DNA of 64,000 nucleotides from Lachnospira sp900551945 (GTDB lineage: Bacteria; Bacillota; Clostridia; Lachnospirales; Lachnospiraceae): positions 62,001-126,000 of the forward strand of contig DBFCCI010000038.1 of NCBI GenBank assembly GCA_048380335.1, written 5' to 3'. A program made the position numbers and the translations under genes. Positions 15,083 through 24,759 of the stretch are shown one piece after another. The first letter of the stretch is position 1. Each line of letters starts with the position of its first letter. A model generated the notes under the pieces. That model saw nothing but the letters and a program-made list of their open reading frames with translations, did no database searches and had not been told where the DNA came from.

Positions 15083-16936
15083 TTAAGAAGCTTCATCAAA
15101 CTGTGAATTATAAAGGTCAGCATAAAATCCGCCTTTCTTCATAAGTTCATCGTGATTACCCTGTTCAACAATATCTCCATCTTTCATAACAAGAATACAA
15201 TCTGCATTCTTAATTGTTGAAAGTCTGTGAGCTATTACAAAACTTGTTCTTCCCTTCATAAGATTATCCATGGCCTTTTGTATCTGAACTTCTGTTCTTG
15301 TATCAACTGATGATGTAGCCTCATCAAGAATAAGTATCTTATTATCAGCAAGAATTGCTCTTGCAATAGTAAGAAGCTGCTTTTGTCCTTGAGATACATT
15401 ACTTGCATCTTCATTTAATTCCATGTTATAACCACCTGGAAGTGTTTCTATGAAATGATGTGCATGAGCAGCTTTTGCGGCTTCTATTACTTCTTCATCA
15501 GTAGCATCAAGTCTTCCGTATCTGATGTTTTCCATAATAGTATCCTTATAAAGCCAAGTATCTTGAAGCACCATTCCAAATGCGTCTCTTAACTCTCGTC
15601 TGTTAAAGTCTTTAATGTTATGACCATCGACCTTAATTGCACCGCTGTTTACATCATAAAAACGCATTAAAAGCTTAACCATAGTTGTCTTACCAGCACC
15701 AGTTGGACCTACAATAGCAATCTTTTGTCCCGGCTTTACATGAGCTGTAAAGTCATTGATAATTGTCTGGTCTTTCTTATATCCAAAGTTTACATCTTCA
15801 AAATCAACATAGCCTTCGATTTTGTCAAGGTGAACTGGATTTGCAGCAAACTGGTCTTCCTCCTCTTCATCAAGGAATTCAAATACTCTTTCAGAAGCGG
15901 CAGCCATAGACTGAACTTGTGTAATAACCTGTGCAATCTGAGCTATTGGTTGTGTGAAGTTTTTAACATACTGTATAAATGCCTGAATATCACCGACTGT
16001 AATCACACCATTTATAGCAAGGAAACCACCTGACAATGCTACACCTGCGTAACCTAAGTTACCTACAAATGTCATAATAGGCATCATCATACCTGAGAAA
16101 AACTGTGACTTCCAAGCTGATGAATAAAGTGTGTTATTTACTTCGTTAAATTTTTCAATCATAGAGTCTTCTTTATTAAATGACTGTACTACAAGATGAC
16201 CACCATAATTTTCTTCTATCTGACCATTGATATGACCCAAATACTCCTGTTGTGTCTTAAAATATCTTTGTGACCTTTTTACAACAAATGATATAAGTCC
16301 CATTGATATTGGAAGAATAACTATTGCAATAAGTGTCATTAATGGAGATATACTAAGCATCATAATTGTTACACCAATAATTGTTGAAATAGATGTAATA
16401 ATTGTTGTTATACTTTGATTAAGACCTGTTCCTAATGTATCAACATCGTTAGTAATTCTTGATAATACTTCACCATAAGTACGGCTTTCAAAGTACTTCA
16501 TTGGCATTCTGTTAATCTTTTCTGAAATTTCTTTTCTTAATCTATAACATATCTTTTGAGTAATTCCTGTCATTATCCAGCCTTGTACAAGACTAAATAC
16601 TGCGGCTACAAGGTAAAGTGCTAATACTATAATAAGAATTTTTCCTATATAGTCAAAGTCCATTCCACCTACGCCTTGTATTTTTCGCATAAGTCCTTCT
16701 GATAATGCTGTTGTTGCTTTACCTAATATTTTAGGGCCTACAACATTAAATACTGTGGAAAGTGCTGCAAATATCATTACTACAAATACGGCTATCTTGT
16801 ATCTGCCCATATATTTCATAAGTTTTCCAATAGAGCCTTTAAAATCCTTTGCTTTTTCTCCAGCTCCCATAGGTCCTCTACCCATAGGACCTCTATGTCT
16901 TTGAGGAGTTTTAAACTGTTCGTCTTTGTTATCCAT
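15083..16936 (-). CDS. ABC exporter half-transporter, canonical ATP site
   Basis: A 617-aa type IV ABC exporter subunit: Gly/Arg-rich cytosolic start (RGPMGRGPMGAG), six membrane helices (about 50-330) and an ATPase domain. The nucleotide-binding motifs are Walker A GPTGAGKTTMVKL, signature NVSQGQKQLLTIARA, and Walker B with catalytic Glu ILILDEATSSVD. It starts 2 bp after the stop of the partner ABC gene (16939-19251), with which it should form a heterodimer. Such MarR-linked pairs export drugs or lipids; the substrate here is unknown. Confidence 0.93.
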   Translation of the reverse strand: MDNKDEQFKTPQRHRGPMGRGPMGAGEKAKDFKGSIGKLMKYMGRYKIAVFVVMIFAALSTVFNVVGPKILGKATTALSEGLMRKIQGVGGMDFDYIGKILIIVLALYLVAAVFSLVQGWIMTGITQKICYRLRKEISEKINRMPMKYFESRTYGEVLSRITNDVDTLGTGLNQSITTIITSISTIIGVTIMMLSISPLMTLIAIVILPISMGLISFVVKRSQRYFKTQQEYLGHINGQIEENYGGHLVVQSFNKEDSMIEKFNEVNNTLYSSAWKSQFFSGMMMPIMTFVGNLGYAGVALSGGFLAINGVITVGDIQAFIQYVKNFTQPIAQIAQVITQVQSMAAASERVFEFLDEEEEDQFAANPVHLDKIEGYVDFEDVNFGYKKDQTIINDFTAHVKPGQKIAIVGPTGAGKTTMVKLLMRFYDVNSGAIKVDGHNIKDFNRRELRDAFGMVLQDTWLYKDTIMENIRYGRLDATDEEVIEAAKAAHAHHFIETLPGGYNMELNEDASNVSQGQKQLLTIARAILADNKILILDEATSSVDTRTEVQIQKAMDNLMKGRTSFVIAHRLSTIKNADCILVMKDGDIVEQGNHDELMKKGGFYADLYNSQFDEAS

Positions 16937-16938
16937 TA

Positions 16939-19251
16939 CTATTCCTCCTTTCCATCATCTAAGCCAAGTTCTTTAGCTGAAAGCTGTGATTTTGCAATCT
17001 GTCTATACACTTCACAATTCTTAAGAAGTTCTTCATGTGTACCTTTTCCTACAAGCTTACCCTCATCCATAACAAGAATTTGCTCTGCGTGAAGAATTGT
17101 ACTTATTCTTTGTGCAACAATAATAACTGTACTGTCGCTTACCTTTGATGAAAGTGCTTTTCTTAATGCTGCGTCTGTCTTTAAGTCAAGTGCTGAAAAA
17201 CTGTCATCAAAAATATATATTTTAGGGTTCTTAGCTATCGCTCTTGCTATTGAAAGTCTTTGCTTTTGGCCACCTGATACATTAGTTCCACCCTGTGCTA
17301 TTGGAGTTTCGTATCTTGCCTTTTTACTTTCAATAAATTCTGTTGCCTGTGCAATTTCAGCAGCTTCTTGTATCTGCTCATCAGTTGCATTTTCCTTACC
17401 AAATCTAAGGTTTGAAGCTATATCACCAGAAAATAATATTCCTTTTTGTGGAACATAACCTAACTGTGCCCTTAAATCTTTCATAGAAATATTTCTTATA
17501 TCGTGACCATCAAGTGTAATTGAACCGTCTGTTACATCGTAAAGTCTTGGTATAAGATTTACAAGTGTTGACTTTCCACAACCTGTACTACCTATGATAG
17601 CTGTTGTCTTTCCCGGTTCAGCCGTAAAGTCAATGCCTTCAATGGCATTTTCATTTGAACCCGGATATTTAAAGCTAACATTGTTAAATCTAAGTTCACC
17701 CTTTACAGTGTCTATCTTTTCAGGTGTTGTACTATCTTTAATTGTTACATCTGTCTTTATTACTTCATCAATTCTATTTGCTGCTACTGCAGCTCTTGGA
17801 AGCATAATTGACATCATTGTAAGCATTAAGAATGACATTACTATCTGCATTGTATATGTTATAAACGCTGTCATTGCACCTACTTGTAATGTACCCTCAT
17901 CAATCTTATTAGAAGCAACCCATACAATAAGCACTGTAATTCCATACATAATAAATGTCATCATTGGCATCATAAATGTCATTACTCTATTTGTAAAAAG
18001 AGTTGTCTTTGTAAGATTTTTGTTAGCCTCATCAAATCTTTGTTCCTCTTTTTGCTCTCTACCAAATGCTCTTATTACTGAAAGTCCTGTAAGTATTTCT
18101 CTTGATACAAGATTAACTGCATCAACAAGTTTTTGCATAAGCTGAAACTTAGGCATTGCAACCACCATAAGAAGCATTACTATACCAAGAATTATAAGAA
18201 CTGCAAGACCGATAATCCAGCCCATGCCAGCACCTGTTTTAACTACCTTTAATACACCACCAATACCAAGAATTGGAGCATATAATACCATTCTAAGCAT
18301 AAGCACAATAACCATCTGTATCTGTTGTACGTCATTAGTTGTTCTTGTAATTAAAGAAGCTGTAGAGAATTTATCCATTTCTGCGTTAGAAAACTTCATT
18401 ACTTTTCCATATATACTACTTCTTAAATCTCTACCAACGCCTGCACCTATTTTTGAAGCTATAAGGCCTACTATTACAGTAACTACTGCCATAAGGAGTG
18501 CCATACCAATCATTTTAAGTCCTGAATTTAAAAGATATGACTTTTGAATATCATCCATATCAAGACCTGCTTTTTCGTCCATATTCTTTGCATAAGCCAC
18601 ACCCATTGACTTAATAAGTGTGCTACCTACACTTGAAAATGTTTCTTCCATTTCATCTCTCATAGCAATTATATCGTCTTTTGACATCATACCTGTGTTA
18701 TACATTGTCTTAAATATCTGACGCATATCTACACAAGTTGTATCAACCATATTGCCATCAGAGTCTTCTTCTTGTCTTGTAAATGTTGTAAGCTCAACGC
18801 CCATCTGTGCGCCAATCTGCTCAACTGTCATGTTAGCCATAACTTGCTCATCAACGCCCATTTGTGCTGCCATTTGTGATTTAAACTTACTTTCTTCTAC
18901 GGCTGACATCTGATTATTTAAAATAAATGCCATTGAAAACTCATCATCTAATTCATCAAGTTCACTTGACTTTTTAACATTTAATCTGTAATTATCGTCG
19001 TCTTTATCATATACTGACCTTAACTTAGCTTCTTCATCGTCTGTCATAAAAATAACAGCATTTTCAAATTCTTCTTCTGTTATAAGCTCTGGCATTGCAT
19101 GTTCAATACCACCATTTTGAATACCAGTATCAATAATATTTGATGTATACTGTGGCAATGATAAATCACAATATGCCTGTAACAGTAAAAATACAAATAT
19201 AAATATTACTGATTTCCAATATGGAGCTATACTTTTAAATATTCTGCTCAT
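16939..19251 (-). CDS. ABC exporter half-transporter with extracytoplasmic insert and degenerate site
   Basis: A 770-aa partner subunit. Between the first and second membrane helices it has an insert of about 180 residues (about 40-225), rich in Asp, Glu and Met (DDEEAKLRSVYDKDDD, MAAQMGVDEQVMANMTVEQI), probably an extracytoplasmic domain. The ATPase domain has Walker A GSTGCGKSTLV and signature NVSGGQKQRLSIARA. After Walker B (IYIFDDSFSALD) the catalytic Glu is replaced by Asp, as expected for the degenerate site of a heterodimeric exporter. Its start overlaps the end of the MarR gene by 17 bp. The large insert is common in clostridial homologues, with no assigned role. Confidence 0.92.
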   Translation of the reverse strand: MSRIFKSIAPYWKSVIFIFVFLLLQAYCDLSLPQYTSNIIDTGIQNGGIEHAMPELITEEEFENAVIFMTDDEEAKLRSVYDKDDDNYRLNVKKSSELDELDDEFSMAFILNNQMSAVEESKFKSQMAAQMGVDEQVMANMTVEQIGAQMGVELTTFTRQEEDSDGNMVDTTCVDMRQIFKTMYNTGMMSKDDIIAMRDEMEETFSSVGSTLIKSMGVAYAKNMDEKAGLDMDDIQKSYLLNSGLKMIGMALLMAVVTVIVGLIASKIGAGVGRDLRSSIYGKVMKFSNAEMDKFSTASLITRTTNDVQQIQMVIVLMLRMVLYAPILGIGGVLKVVKTGAGMGWIIGLAVLIILGIVMLLMVVAMPKFQLMQKLVDAVNLVSREILTGLSVIRAFGREQKEEQRFDEANKNLTKTTLFTNRVMTFMMPMMTFIMYGITVLIVWVASNKIDEGTLQVGAMTAFITYTMQIVMSFLMLTMMSIMLPRAAVAANRIDEVIKTDVTIKDSTTPEKIDTVKGELRFNNVSFKYPGSNENAIEGIDFTAEPGKTTAIIGSTGCGKSTLVNLIPRLYDVTDGSITLDGHDIRNISMKDLRAQLGYVPQKGILFSGDIASNLRFGKENATDEQIQEAAEIAQATEFIESKKARYETPIAQGGTNVSGGQKQRLSIARAIAKNPKIYIFDDSFSALDLKTDAALRKALSSKVSDSTVIIVAQRISTILHAEQILVMDEGKLVGKGTHEELLKNCEVYRQIAKSQLSAKELGLDDGKEE

Positions 19252-19738
19252 CTTTGTCTAGTTTCTCCTTTATAACTTTTTTTGCATTTCTTCGCTTTTC
19301 GAGCTCCTTAGCTGAAATATCATAAATCTTGTTTAACAATTCAATAAGTTGCTCTATTTGTGCTTCATCAATCTGATTAAACACAGCGTCTTTAAATTCT
19401 TCTTCTGCTTCTTTTGCTTCATCAAGCTTCTTATGTCCTTTATCTGTAAGACTTACATAAGTAACTCTCCTATCTTTTGTATTAACAGTTCTTTCAATTA
19501 AACCATCAGCTTCTAAGGCTTTAAGACTTCTTGACACAGCTGTATTATTCATGTGCATTTTGTTTGATATCATTGATACCTTAACTTTTTCATCATTTTT
19601 GTTTCCCTCCTCCTCGCACATACCAATTGTTTTTAATGTGCAAAAATCAAAATGACTCATATCAAACAATGCGCCTTTTACATGAAGCTTTCTAAATTGC
19701 ATTGCTGTTTTAAAAAGCTCACTGTGCTGCTTATTCAT
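19235..19738 (-). CDS. MarR-family regulator of the ABC exporter operon
   Basis: A 167-aa winged-helix protein with the MarR core VSMISNKMHMNNTAVSRSLK and the wing DGLIERTVNTKDRRVTYVSL, then a C-terminal dimer helix and a Lys-rich tail. It is the first gene of a three-gene operon, and its coding end overlaps the ABC gene. An excellent dyad lies at the promoter (19795-19819), so it is probably an autorepressor relieved by a ligand that the transporter exports. Confidence 0.92.
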   Translation of the reverse strand: MNKQHSELFKTAMQFRKLHVKGALFDMSHFDFCTLKTIGMCEEEGNKNDEKVKVSMISNKMHMNNTAVSRSLKALEADGLIERTVNTKDRRVTYVSLTDKGHKKLDEAKEAEEEFKDAVFNQIDEAQIEQLIELLNKIYDISAKELEKRRNAKKVIKEKLDKDEQNI

Positions 19739-19794
19739 TAAAATTAACCTCCAATCTTCAAATTAATACACCACTTATAAATAATTAACAAAGC

Positions 19795-19819
19795 AAATAG
19801 TTTACGTTGTTAACTATTT
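19795..19819. promoter_or_regulatory. MarR operator dyad
   Basis: Arms AAATAGTTTAC and GTTAACTATTT (10 of 11 complementary) flank a 3-bp centre. The site starts 10 bp downstream of the -10 hexamer, over and after the start of transcription, about 60 bp before the marR start. Confidence 0.8.
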
Positions 19820-19829
19820 ACTTCGTCAT

Positions 19830-19858
19830 ATATTATCACCTATTAATATTTTTGTAAA
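19830..19858 (-). promoter_or_regulatory. marR-ABC operon promoter
   Basis: On the minus strand TTTACA (19853-19858), 17-bp spacer and TGA-TAATAT (19830-19835). Confidence 0.8.
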
Positions 19859-19951
19859 TATATATTATCCTATTTTTTTATAATAAAAAAATGTTTATTA
19901 TTAATTTTCTATTAACTTAAGTTTGTATATTTTGCATTTTTAGTCTTTGAA

Positions 19952-20105
19952 GATATCAGCAGTATATAAACAAGCACACACCAGAAAAAGAACAATCAGC
20001 TATATTTGTATGCTCTCATCAAACAAGTTTGTTCGCTGTAGGCACACAAATATAACTGATTGTTCTTTTTAATGGTGCATTTATTGTTTATATACTACTG
20101 CTATC
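19952..20105. repeat. Palindromic 3'-end element, full copy (inverted orientation)
   Basis: 154 bp from GATATC to GCTATC. The two halves are near inverted repeats: AGCAGTATATAAACAAGCAC at one end and the complement of TATTGTTTATATACTACTGC at the other, then AAAAAGAACAATCAGCTATA and its partner. The centre is AAACAAGTTTGTTCG. It lies 61 bp past the amylase stop, in the opposite orientation to the copy at 25005. Confidence 0.9.
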
Positions 20106-20166
20106 CTACGAAAGTTTATCGTAATACAAAATACTAAAATTTAAGTTATCAATAATACGTCGTTTT

Positions 20167-22209
20167 TTATTTGCTTCTTTTTTTGCAAGTAAAATCACTT
20201 GTTGATATCTTTAACAATTCTACTGTATCTGCTTGACCTTGATTAAATTCAACCTTTTGTCCTGTTTGTCTTTTCATAATTAGAGAAAGTCCATGACATT
20301 TTTCTTGTATGTCTTCTACAAATTCTATCTTTCCAAAGCCAATAATACTCTCATATAAGCAACCAGACTTACAAGGCTCGTCTTTAACATATATAATCTC
20401 TTTTTGGTGACTCATTTCAAAGGATACATTGTGATTTTGTCTTAATATATCAATCTTTTTACCTTGTGCAGCGCTGTGAAAATACAATACTATCTCATTT
20501 TCTTTCATTTCATAGCCAAAAGACATAGGAACTATATATGGTAAATCATCTTGTGACATTGCTATATGACAAACTGTACAGTCTTCAATTACATCAATAA
20601 TCTCCTTCATATCTGTTACTTGTCTGTCGCTTCTTCTCATGTGTCCACTATATTTTGATAAATCAGTCATTATAATATTTTTATCTTGTATATCACAATC
20701 CTTTAATTCTTCATATTCCGCAGCTTCTTGTGCTAATATAAATTCTTTATCACTGTCATTGTTTATATTTTGTTTTGTAGTTTCATCACTGTCAAACTCT
20801 TCTTCAATAACTTCTTTATCAAAATCAGTTTTTCCTACTACATATATTTTACTTTCATTAGGCTGTAAATTAACATGAATGTGATTATTTTCAAGTGATA
20901 CCTTTTCACCTGTCACTACATCATATACGCAATCAAGTTGTATTCCTGACATATCAACGCCTTGTGCTTGCCTTACTGGTATCCACATTTGAGCTTCATT
21001 TTCATCGTTATTAACTGCAGTAATTATGCCTTCTTTTTGTGTCCACCTTGCATAAGCAAATTGTCTGTTAGTAAGAACTAACTCATCATAAACGCCATAT
21101 GCAAGACACTCTGCATACATTTTATGAATTTTGCCTAACTCCTTAATCCAATCTGTAAGCCAAGGGGCAGGATTATTCTTAATCATATAGTCAACATCTA
21201 ATGCTGGACGCATTGCATCGTCACTAGCACCTTCTTTCTTACCTTCAATTCCCCATTCCGAACCATAATATATTGATGGAATACCCGGAAGTGTATAAAT
21301 AAGAGTGTATATAAGCTTCATATGCTGTGGTATATTAACCTTGCTTGCAAGTCGGTCAACATCGTGATTATCTACAAAAGAATATAGATGTGTATTAGGA
21401 CACTGACCACCTATGCCAAAAAGATATCTTACTGTATGAGCAATTTCAAAGTAGTTGTGGTCATTATGACCTGAGTACAAGCCTTTATGAAGCTGATAAT
21501 CTGTTACACTGTTAAGCTTTGTATCTGAAATGTAACTGCCATAATTGCCATGAATAACTTCTCCCATAAGCCAAAAATCACTCTTTTTAGCATCTACTCG
21601 TCTTCTCATTTCTTCTACAAAAAAGCCTTCAAGACAATCTGCACAGTCAAGTCTTATACCATCTATATCAAACTCATCAATCCAAAAATCTATTGTATCA
21701 AAGAGGTAATTTCTCACACCTTCTTCCCACGGATTAAGATTGACAAGTTCATAACAACCTCTCCAAGCTTCATATCCAACACCATCATTATATGGAGAAC
21801 TCCAATCAAAGCTCAGTCCTTTATACCAATGTACATATTGTGAGTTATTGCGATTTTTTAATATATCTTGAAATGCAAAAAATTCTCGTCCTGTGTGATT
21901 AAATACACCATCTACAACTACCTTTATACCACTTTCATGTGCAAGAGCTACAAACTTCTTAAAGTCATCATTATCACCAAGTCTTCTATCCACTTTTCTA
22001 TAGTCCTTAGTATCATATCCATGCGTAGATGACTCAAATAATGGGCCTATATATACTGCTGTAATTCCAAGTGCTTTAAGATGTGGTATCCAATTGTTAA
22101 TCTGTTCAAATCTATGAACTACTTCTTCCTTATCATTTATCTTTGGCGCACCTGTCATTCCTAATGGATAGATGTGATAAAATACTGCCTCGTCATACCA
22201 TTTTCCCAT
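20167..22209 (-). CDS. Alpha-amylase family hydrolase fused to a NimA/PNPOx-like flavin domain
   Basis: A 680-aa protein in two parts. Residues 1-440 are a GH13 alpha-amylase/cyclomaltodextrinase with the four conserved regions: DGVFNHTG, GIRLDCADC (nucleophile Asp), WLMGEVIHG (acid/base Glu) and FVDNHDVDR. No signal peptide, so it is cytosolic. After an acidic linker (about 465-525), residues 535-680 resemble the pyridoxamine-5'-phosphate-oxidase-like/NimA flavoproteins (HMRRSDRQVTDMKEIIDVIE, then CHIAMSQDDLPYIVPMSFGY). The reading frame is open throughout, so the fusion is real unless a sequencing indel joins two genes. The sugar-cleaving role is clear; why a flavin-binding reductase domain is attached is not known. 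Confidence 0.88.
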   Translation of the reverse strand: MGKWYDEAVFYHIYPLGMTGAPKINDKEEVVHRFEQINNWIPHLKALGITAVYIGPLFESSTHGYDTKDYRKVDRRLGDNDDFKKFVALAHESGIKVVVDGVFNHTGREFFAFQDILKNRNNSQYVHWYKGLSFDWSSPYNDGVGYEAWRGCYELVNLNPWEEGVRNYLFDTIDFWIDEFDIDGIRLDCADCLEGFFVEEMRRRVDAKKSDFWLMGEVIHGNYGSYISDTKLNSVTDYQLHKGLYSGHNDHNYFEIAHTVRYLFGIGGQCPNTHLYSFVDNHDVDRLASKVNIPQHMKLIYTLIYTLPGIPSIYYGSEWGIEGKKEGASDDAMRPALDVDYMIKNNPAPWLTDWIKELGKIHKMYAECLAYGVYDELVLTNRQFAYARWTQKEGIITAVNNDENEAQMWIPVRQAQGVDMSGIQLDCVYDVVTGEKVSLENNHIHVNLQPNESKIYVVGKTDFDKEVIEEEFDSDETTKQNINNDSDKEFILAQEAAEYEELKDCDIQDKNIIMTDLSKYSGHMRRSDRQVTDMKEIIDVIEDCTVCHIAMSQDDLPYIVPMSFGYEMKENEIVLYFHSAAQGKKIDILRQNHNVSFEMSHQKEIIYVKDEPCKSGCLYESIIGFGKIEFVEDIQEKCHGLSLIMKRQTGQKVEFNQGQADTVELLKISTSDFTCKKRSK

Positions 22210-22227
22210 AATGTTACCTCCATTAAT

Positions 22228-23136
22228 TTATAATACTTTTTCTTTGTATTTTTTTAATTCTTCTATATACGCATTACCAAGAATACTAAGTGAAATATTT
22301 TTTTGCTTTATATAACCTATTGTCATACTTTCGTTTGTATTTAATGGAATTGCTATATAATCACTTCCATTAAGCTCCTCACATATTATTCCTGAACATA
22401 ATGTAAAACCATTCATTCCTACCATTAAATTAAGAAGTGTAGCTCTATCATTAGCTTTTATAACCTTTTTATACTCATAAGTACTAAGCACTTCTTCAGC
22501 ATAATAAAAGGAATTATTATCTCCCTGTTCAAAAGACAAGCATGGATAATCTTGTAAATCCTTCATATCAATACATTTTTTTAATGAAAGAGGATTAGAC
22601 TTACTCATATACACATAAATCTTACAATCAAAAAGCTTATTAAATTCAAGACCATTTTCTTTTAATATCTTAAATATTATTTTTTGATTAAACTCATTAA
22701 CATAAATAACACCTATCTCACTTTTTAGATTTTTAACATTGTCAATTACATCACCTGTCTTTGTTTCGTGGATTGCAAACTCATATTTATCCATGCCATA
22801 CCTATTAACTATGTTAATAAAAGCCTCTACAGCAAATGTATAATGCTGCATTGATACACTAAATTTCTTTTTTGATGTAGTATTATTAACGTATCTATCT
22901 TGTATAAGCCTGTAGTGTTGTAGCATCTGTCTTGCATATCCTAAGAACTCTTCACCCTCGCTAGTTAATATTATTCCTCTATTAGAACGAATAAAAATAT
23001 TAATATTAATCTCTTTTTCAAGGTCTTTTATAGTGCTTGACAGTGTAGGTTGTGTTATAAATAACTTCTCAGCCGCCTTATTCATTGACTTACAGTCGGC
23101 AACTTCTACAACATAATGCAATTGTTGAAGTGTCAT
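22228..23136 (-). CDS. LysR-family transcriptional regulator
   Basis: A protein of about 302 aa, started at the ATG at 23136 (MTLQQLHYVVEVAD), which has a GAGG site; a longer frame begins at 23181 without one. The N-terminal HTH is MNKAAEKLFITQPTLSSTIK. The C-terminal half is a LysR effector-binding domain (FAVEAFINIVNRYG, NGFTLCSGIICEELNGSD). It lies 18 bp upstream of the amylase-fusion gene on the same strand, so it may control or be cotranscribed with it. The effector is unknown. Confidence 0.9.
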   Translation of the reverse strand: MTLQQLHYVVEVADCKSMNKAAEKLFITQPTLSSTIKDLEKEININIFIRSNRGIILTSEGEEFLGYARQMLQHYRLIQDRYVNNTTSKKKFSVSMQHYTFAVEAFINIVNRYGMDKYEFAIHETKTGDVIDNVKNLKSEIGVIYVNEFNQKIIFKILKENGLEFNKLFDCKIYVYMSKSNPLSLKKCIDMKDLQDYPCLSFEQGDNNSFYYAEEVLSTYEYKKVIKANDRATLLNLMVGMNGFTLCSGIICEELNGSDYIAIPLNTNESMTIGYIKQKNISLSILGNAYIEELKKYKEKVL

Positions 23137-23274
23137 AAATTCCTCATTTCTAAATATATTTAAAAATAAATTTTTTAACAACTATATAGCTATATACTAA
23201 ATATAAATAACTTGTTAATAATCTAAATTATAATACATATTTTACCACTATATAACCAAATTTACAAAGTTTAT

Positions 23275-23303
23275 TTGATTAAAATTTGTTTTTATGTTAT
23301 AAT
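23275..23303 (+). promoter_or_regulatory. Promoter of the DtxR-family gene
   Basis: TTGATT (23275-23280), 17-bp spacer, TATAAT (23298-23303). The leader to the start codon is about 125 nt and contains a GGTC/GACC inverted pair. This is the only clear plus-strand promoter with a gene in the window. Confidence 0.8.
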
Positions 23304-23437
23304 ACCTTTAATATAAATCGGTCAACAAAATATATTTTTATAGCTGTAAAATATTACGGTTTATATCTTTTTCAGACCGTTTATTAACAGTAATGTAAAC
23401 TTTTTTATTTTGTATTATTTATAACAGGAGTATTAAT

Positions 23438-23806
23438 ATGGCTATACACGAATCATCAGAAAATTACTTAGAAACTATACTTGTATTAAGCTCAAAGCTT
23501 CCAGTTGTACGTTCCGTTGACGTAGCTAATGAACTTAACTTTAAAAAATCAAGTGTCAGCATTGCAATGAAGCATTTAAGAGAAGCACATCACATAACAG
23601 TAACAAAAGAAGGCTATATATACCTTACAGAATCAGGTAAAGAAATTGCCGAAATGATATACGAACGCCACGAGCTTTTATCATCATGGCTTTGCTCTTT
23701 AGGCGTTGACAAGGAAATTGCTAACGAAGACGCTTGTCGTATGGAACATGTTATAAGCAAAGAAAGCTTTAAAGCTATCAAAGATTTTCTTACTAATAAC
23801 AAATAA
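23438..23806 (+). CDS. DtxR/MntR-family metal-dependent repressor
   Basis: A 122-aa protein with the DtxR-type winged helix (ESSENYLETILVLS, VRSVDVANELNFKKSSVSIA) and a dimerisation domain, but without the C-terminal SH3-like domain. RBS is CAGGAG. By alignment from memory, the metal residues match the DtxR pattern rather than MntR at one point: the segment DACRMEHVIS carries Cys, Glu and His in the places of DtxR Cys102, Glu105 and His106. ERHELLSSW supplies another His. The first-helix ligand is Asn or Glu (SENYLE). It would bind Fe(II) or Mn(II) and repress uptake genes; the dyads near feoA, feoB and the ZIP gene are candidate targets (inference). Confidence 0.9.
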   Translation: MAIHESSENYLETILVLSSKLPVVRSVDVANELNFKKSSVSIAMKHLREAHHITVTKEGYIYLTESGKEIAEMIYERHELLSSWLCSLGVDKEIANEDACRMEHVISKESFKAIKDFLTNNK

Positions 23807-23815
23807 CTAAAATTT

Positions 23816-23872
23816 AAAAGAGTCTACAAGACATAGAATTAAAAATTATCTATATCTTGTAGACTCTTTTTA
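23816..23872. terminator. Bidirectional terminator between dtxR-like and degV
   Basis: Near-perfect 15-bp stem (AGAGTCTACAAGA-ATAGA arms) with A-run on one side and T-run on the other, placed between two convergent genes. Confidence 0.93.
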
Positions 23873-23889
23873 TAATACATAATTATATA

Positions 23890-24759
23890 TTAATGTCTTT
23901 CTATTCTCTCATATCCAATAAGTACACCTCTTTCTTCGGCATAGAAACTACAAAGTCCACCTGTATTAATAATAGTGACATTACTTTCTGGATATTTTTC
24001 AATAATCTTAAGCTTAATATAACCTGCCATTGCTTCATTATAACAATGACTAATTACAACATTTCCACCAATATATCCATAATCTAACATTTCTTCTATA
24101 AGCTTATCATATACTTTAGTTTTACCCCTAGATTTTTTAACAATCTCAAGAGTACCCTCACTACTTGCTTTACCCATAATTTTAATGCCAAGAATTGAAG
24201 CAACTCCGGCTTCTAACTTAGTAACTCTGCCATTCTTAATAAGATTGTCCATATTTTCAAGTACAAAGTAAAGATGTGTTCTTTCTTTATATCTGTTCAT
24301 CATCTTAACCATTTCATCAAAACTTATGTCATCTAATGCAAAGGATATCGCTTTTCTAGCAAGAAGTACCATTTCTGGTCCTGTTGACATAGAGTCCATT
24401 ATATATATTTTCTTATCAGGGTAATCTTCTGCTATCATATCTTTAGCCGCACAAGCACTTCTATAACTTCCCGACATAGCCCCAGTTATTGTAATTGCAA
24501 TGCACATATCAGCCTGTTCAAATATATCATACCAATCCTGTGGACTAGGAGACGCGCTTCCTGTCTTACCCTGATACTCCTTTAAGTAATCCATCATTTC
24601 CCTTGTATCAAGATTTTCATCGTCTATAAACTCACGCTCTCCTGCCTCTAACTTTAAAGACACTGTGTCAAATATTATCTTGCCATCAACCTGTTCATTA
24701 ATCTGCTCCTTAAAACAAGCCATATCACTTGAGGAGTCTACAACAACTGCCCATTTCAT
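23890..24759 (-). CDS. DegV family fatty-acid-binding protein
   Basis: A 289-aa protein of the DegV family. These bind fatty acids in the cleft between two domains and, in some Firmicutes, hand them to the fatty acid kinase FakA (then called FakB). Visible family features are the start WAVVVDSSSDM, TGSASPSPQDW, ITGAMSGSYRSA and the later IINTGGLCSFYAEERGVLIGYE. The start has an AAGGAAT ribosome site. No fakA lies nearby. The gene is alone, between a shared terminator and a palindromic repeat. Confidence 0.92.
   Translation of the reverse strand: MKWAVVVDSSSDMACFKEQINEQVDGKIIFDTVSLKLEAGEREFIDDENLDTREMMDYLKEYQGKTGSASPSPQDWYDIFEQADMCIAITITGAMSGSYRSACAAKDMIAEDYPDKKIYIMDSMSTGPEMVLLARKAISFALDDISFDEMVKMMNRYKERTHLYFVLENMDNLIKNGRVTKLEAGVASILGIKIMGKASSEGTLEIVKKSRGKTKVYDKLIEEMLDYGYIGGNVVISHCYNEAMAGYIKLKIIEKYPESNVTIINTGGLCSFYAEERGVLIGYERIERH

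Noticed and set aside
15083..19251. ABC pair as a peptide/bacteriocin exporter
   Set aside because: No N-terminal C39 peptidase domain and no precursor peptide gene nearby.
20639..20878. Plus-strand ORFs inside the amylase gene and other long genes
   Set aside because: They are antisense shadows without ribosome sites or recognisable products; the minus-strand genes carry clear family motifs.
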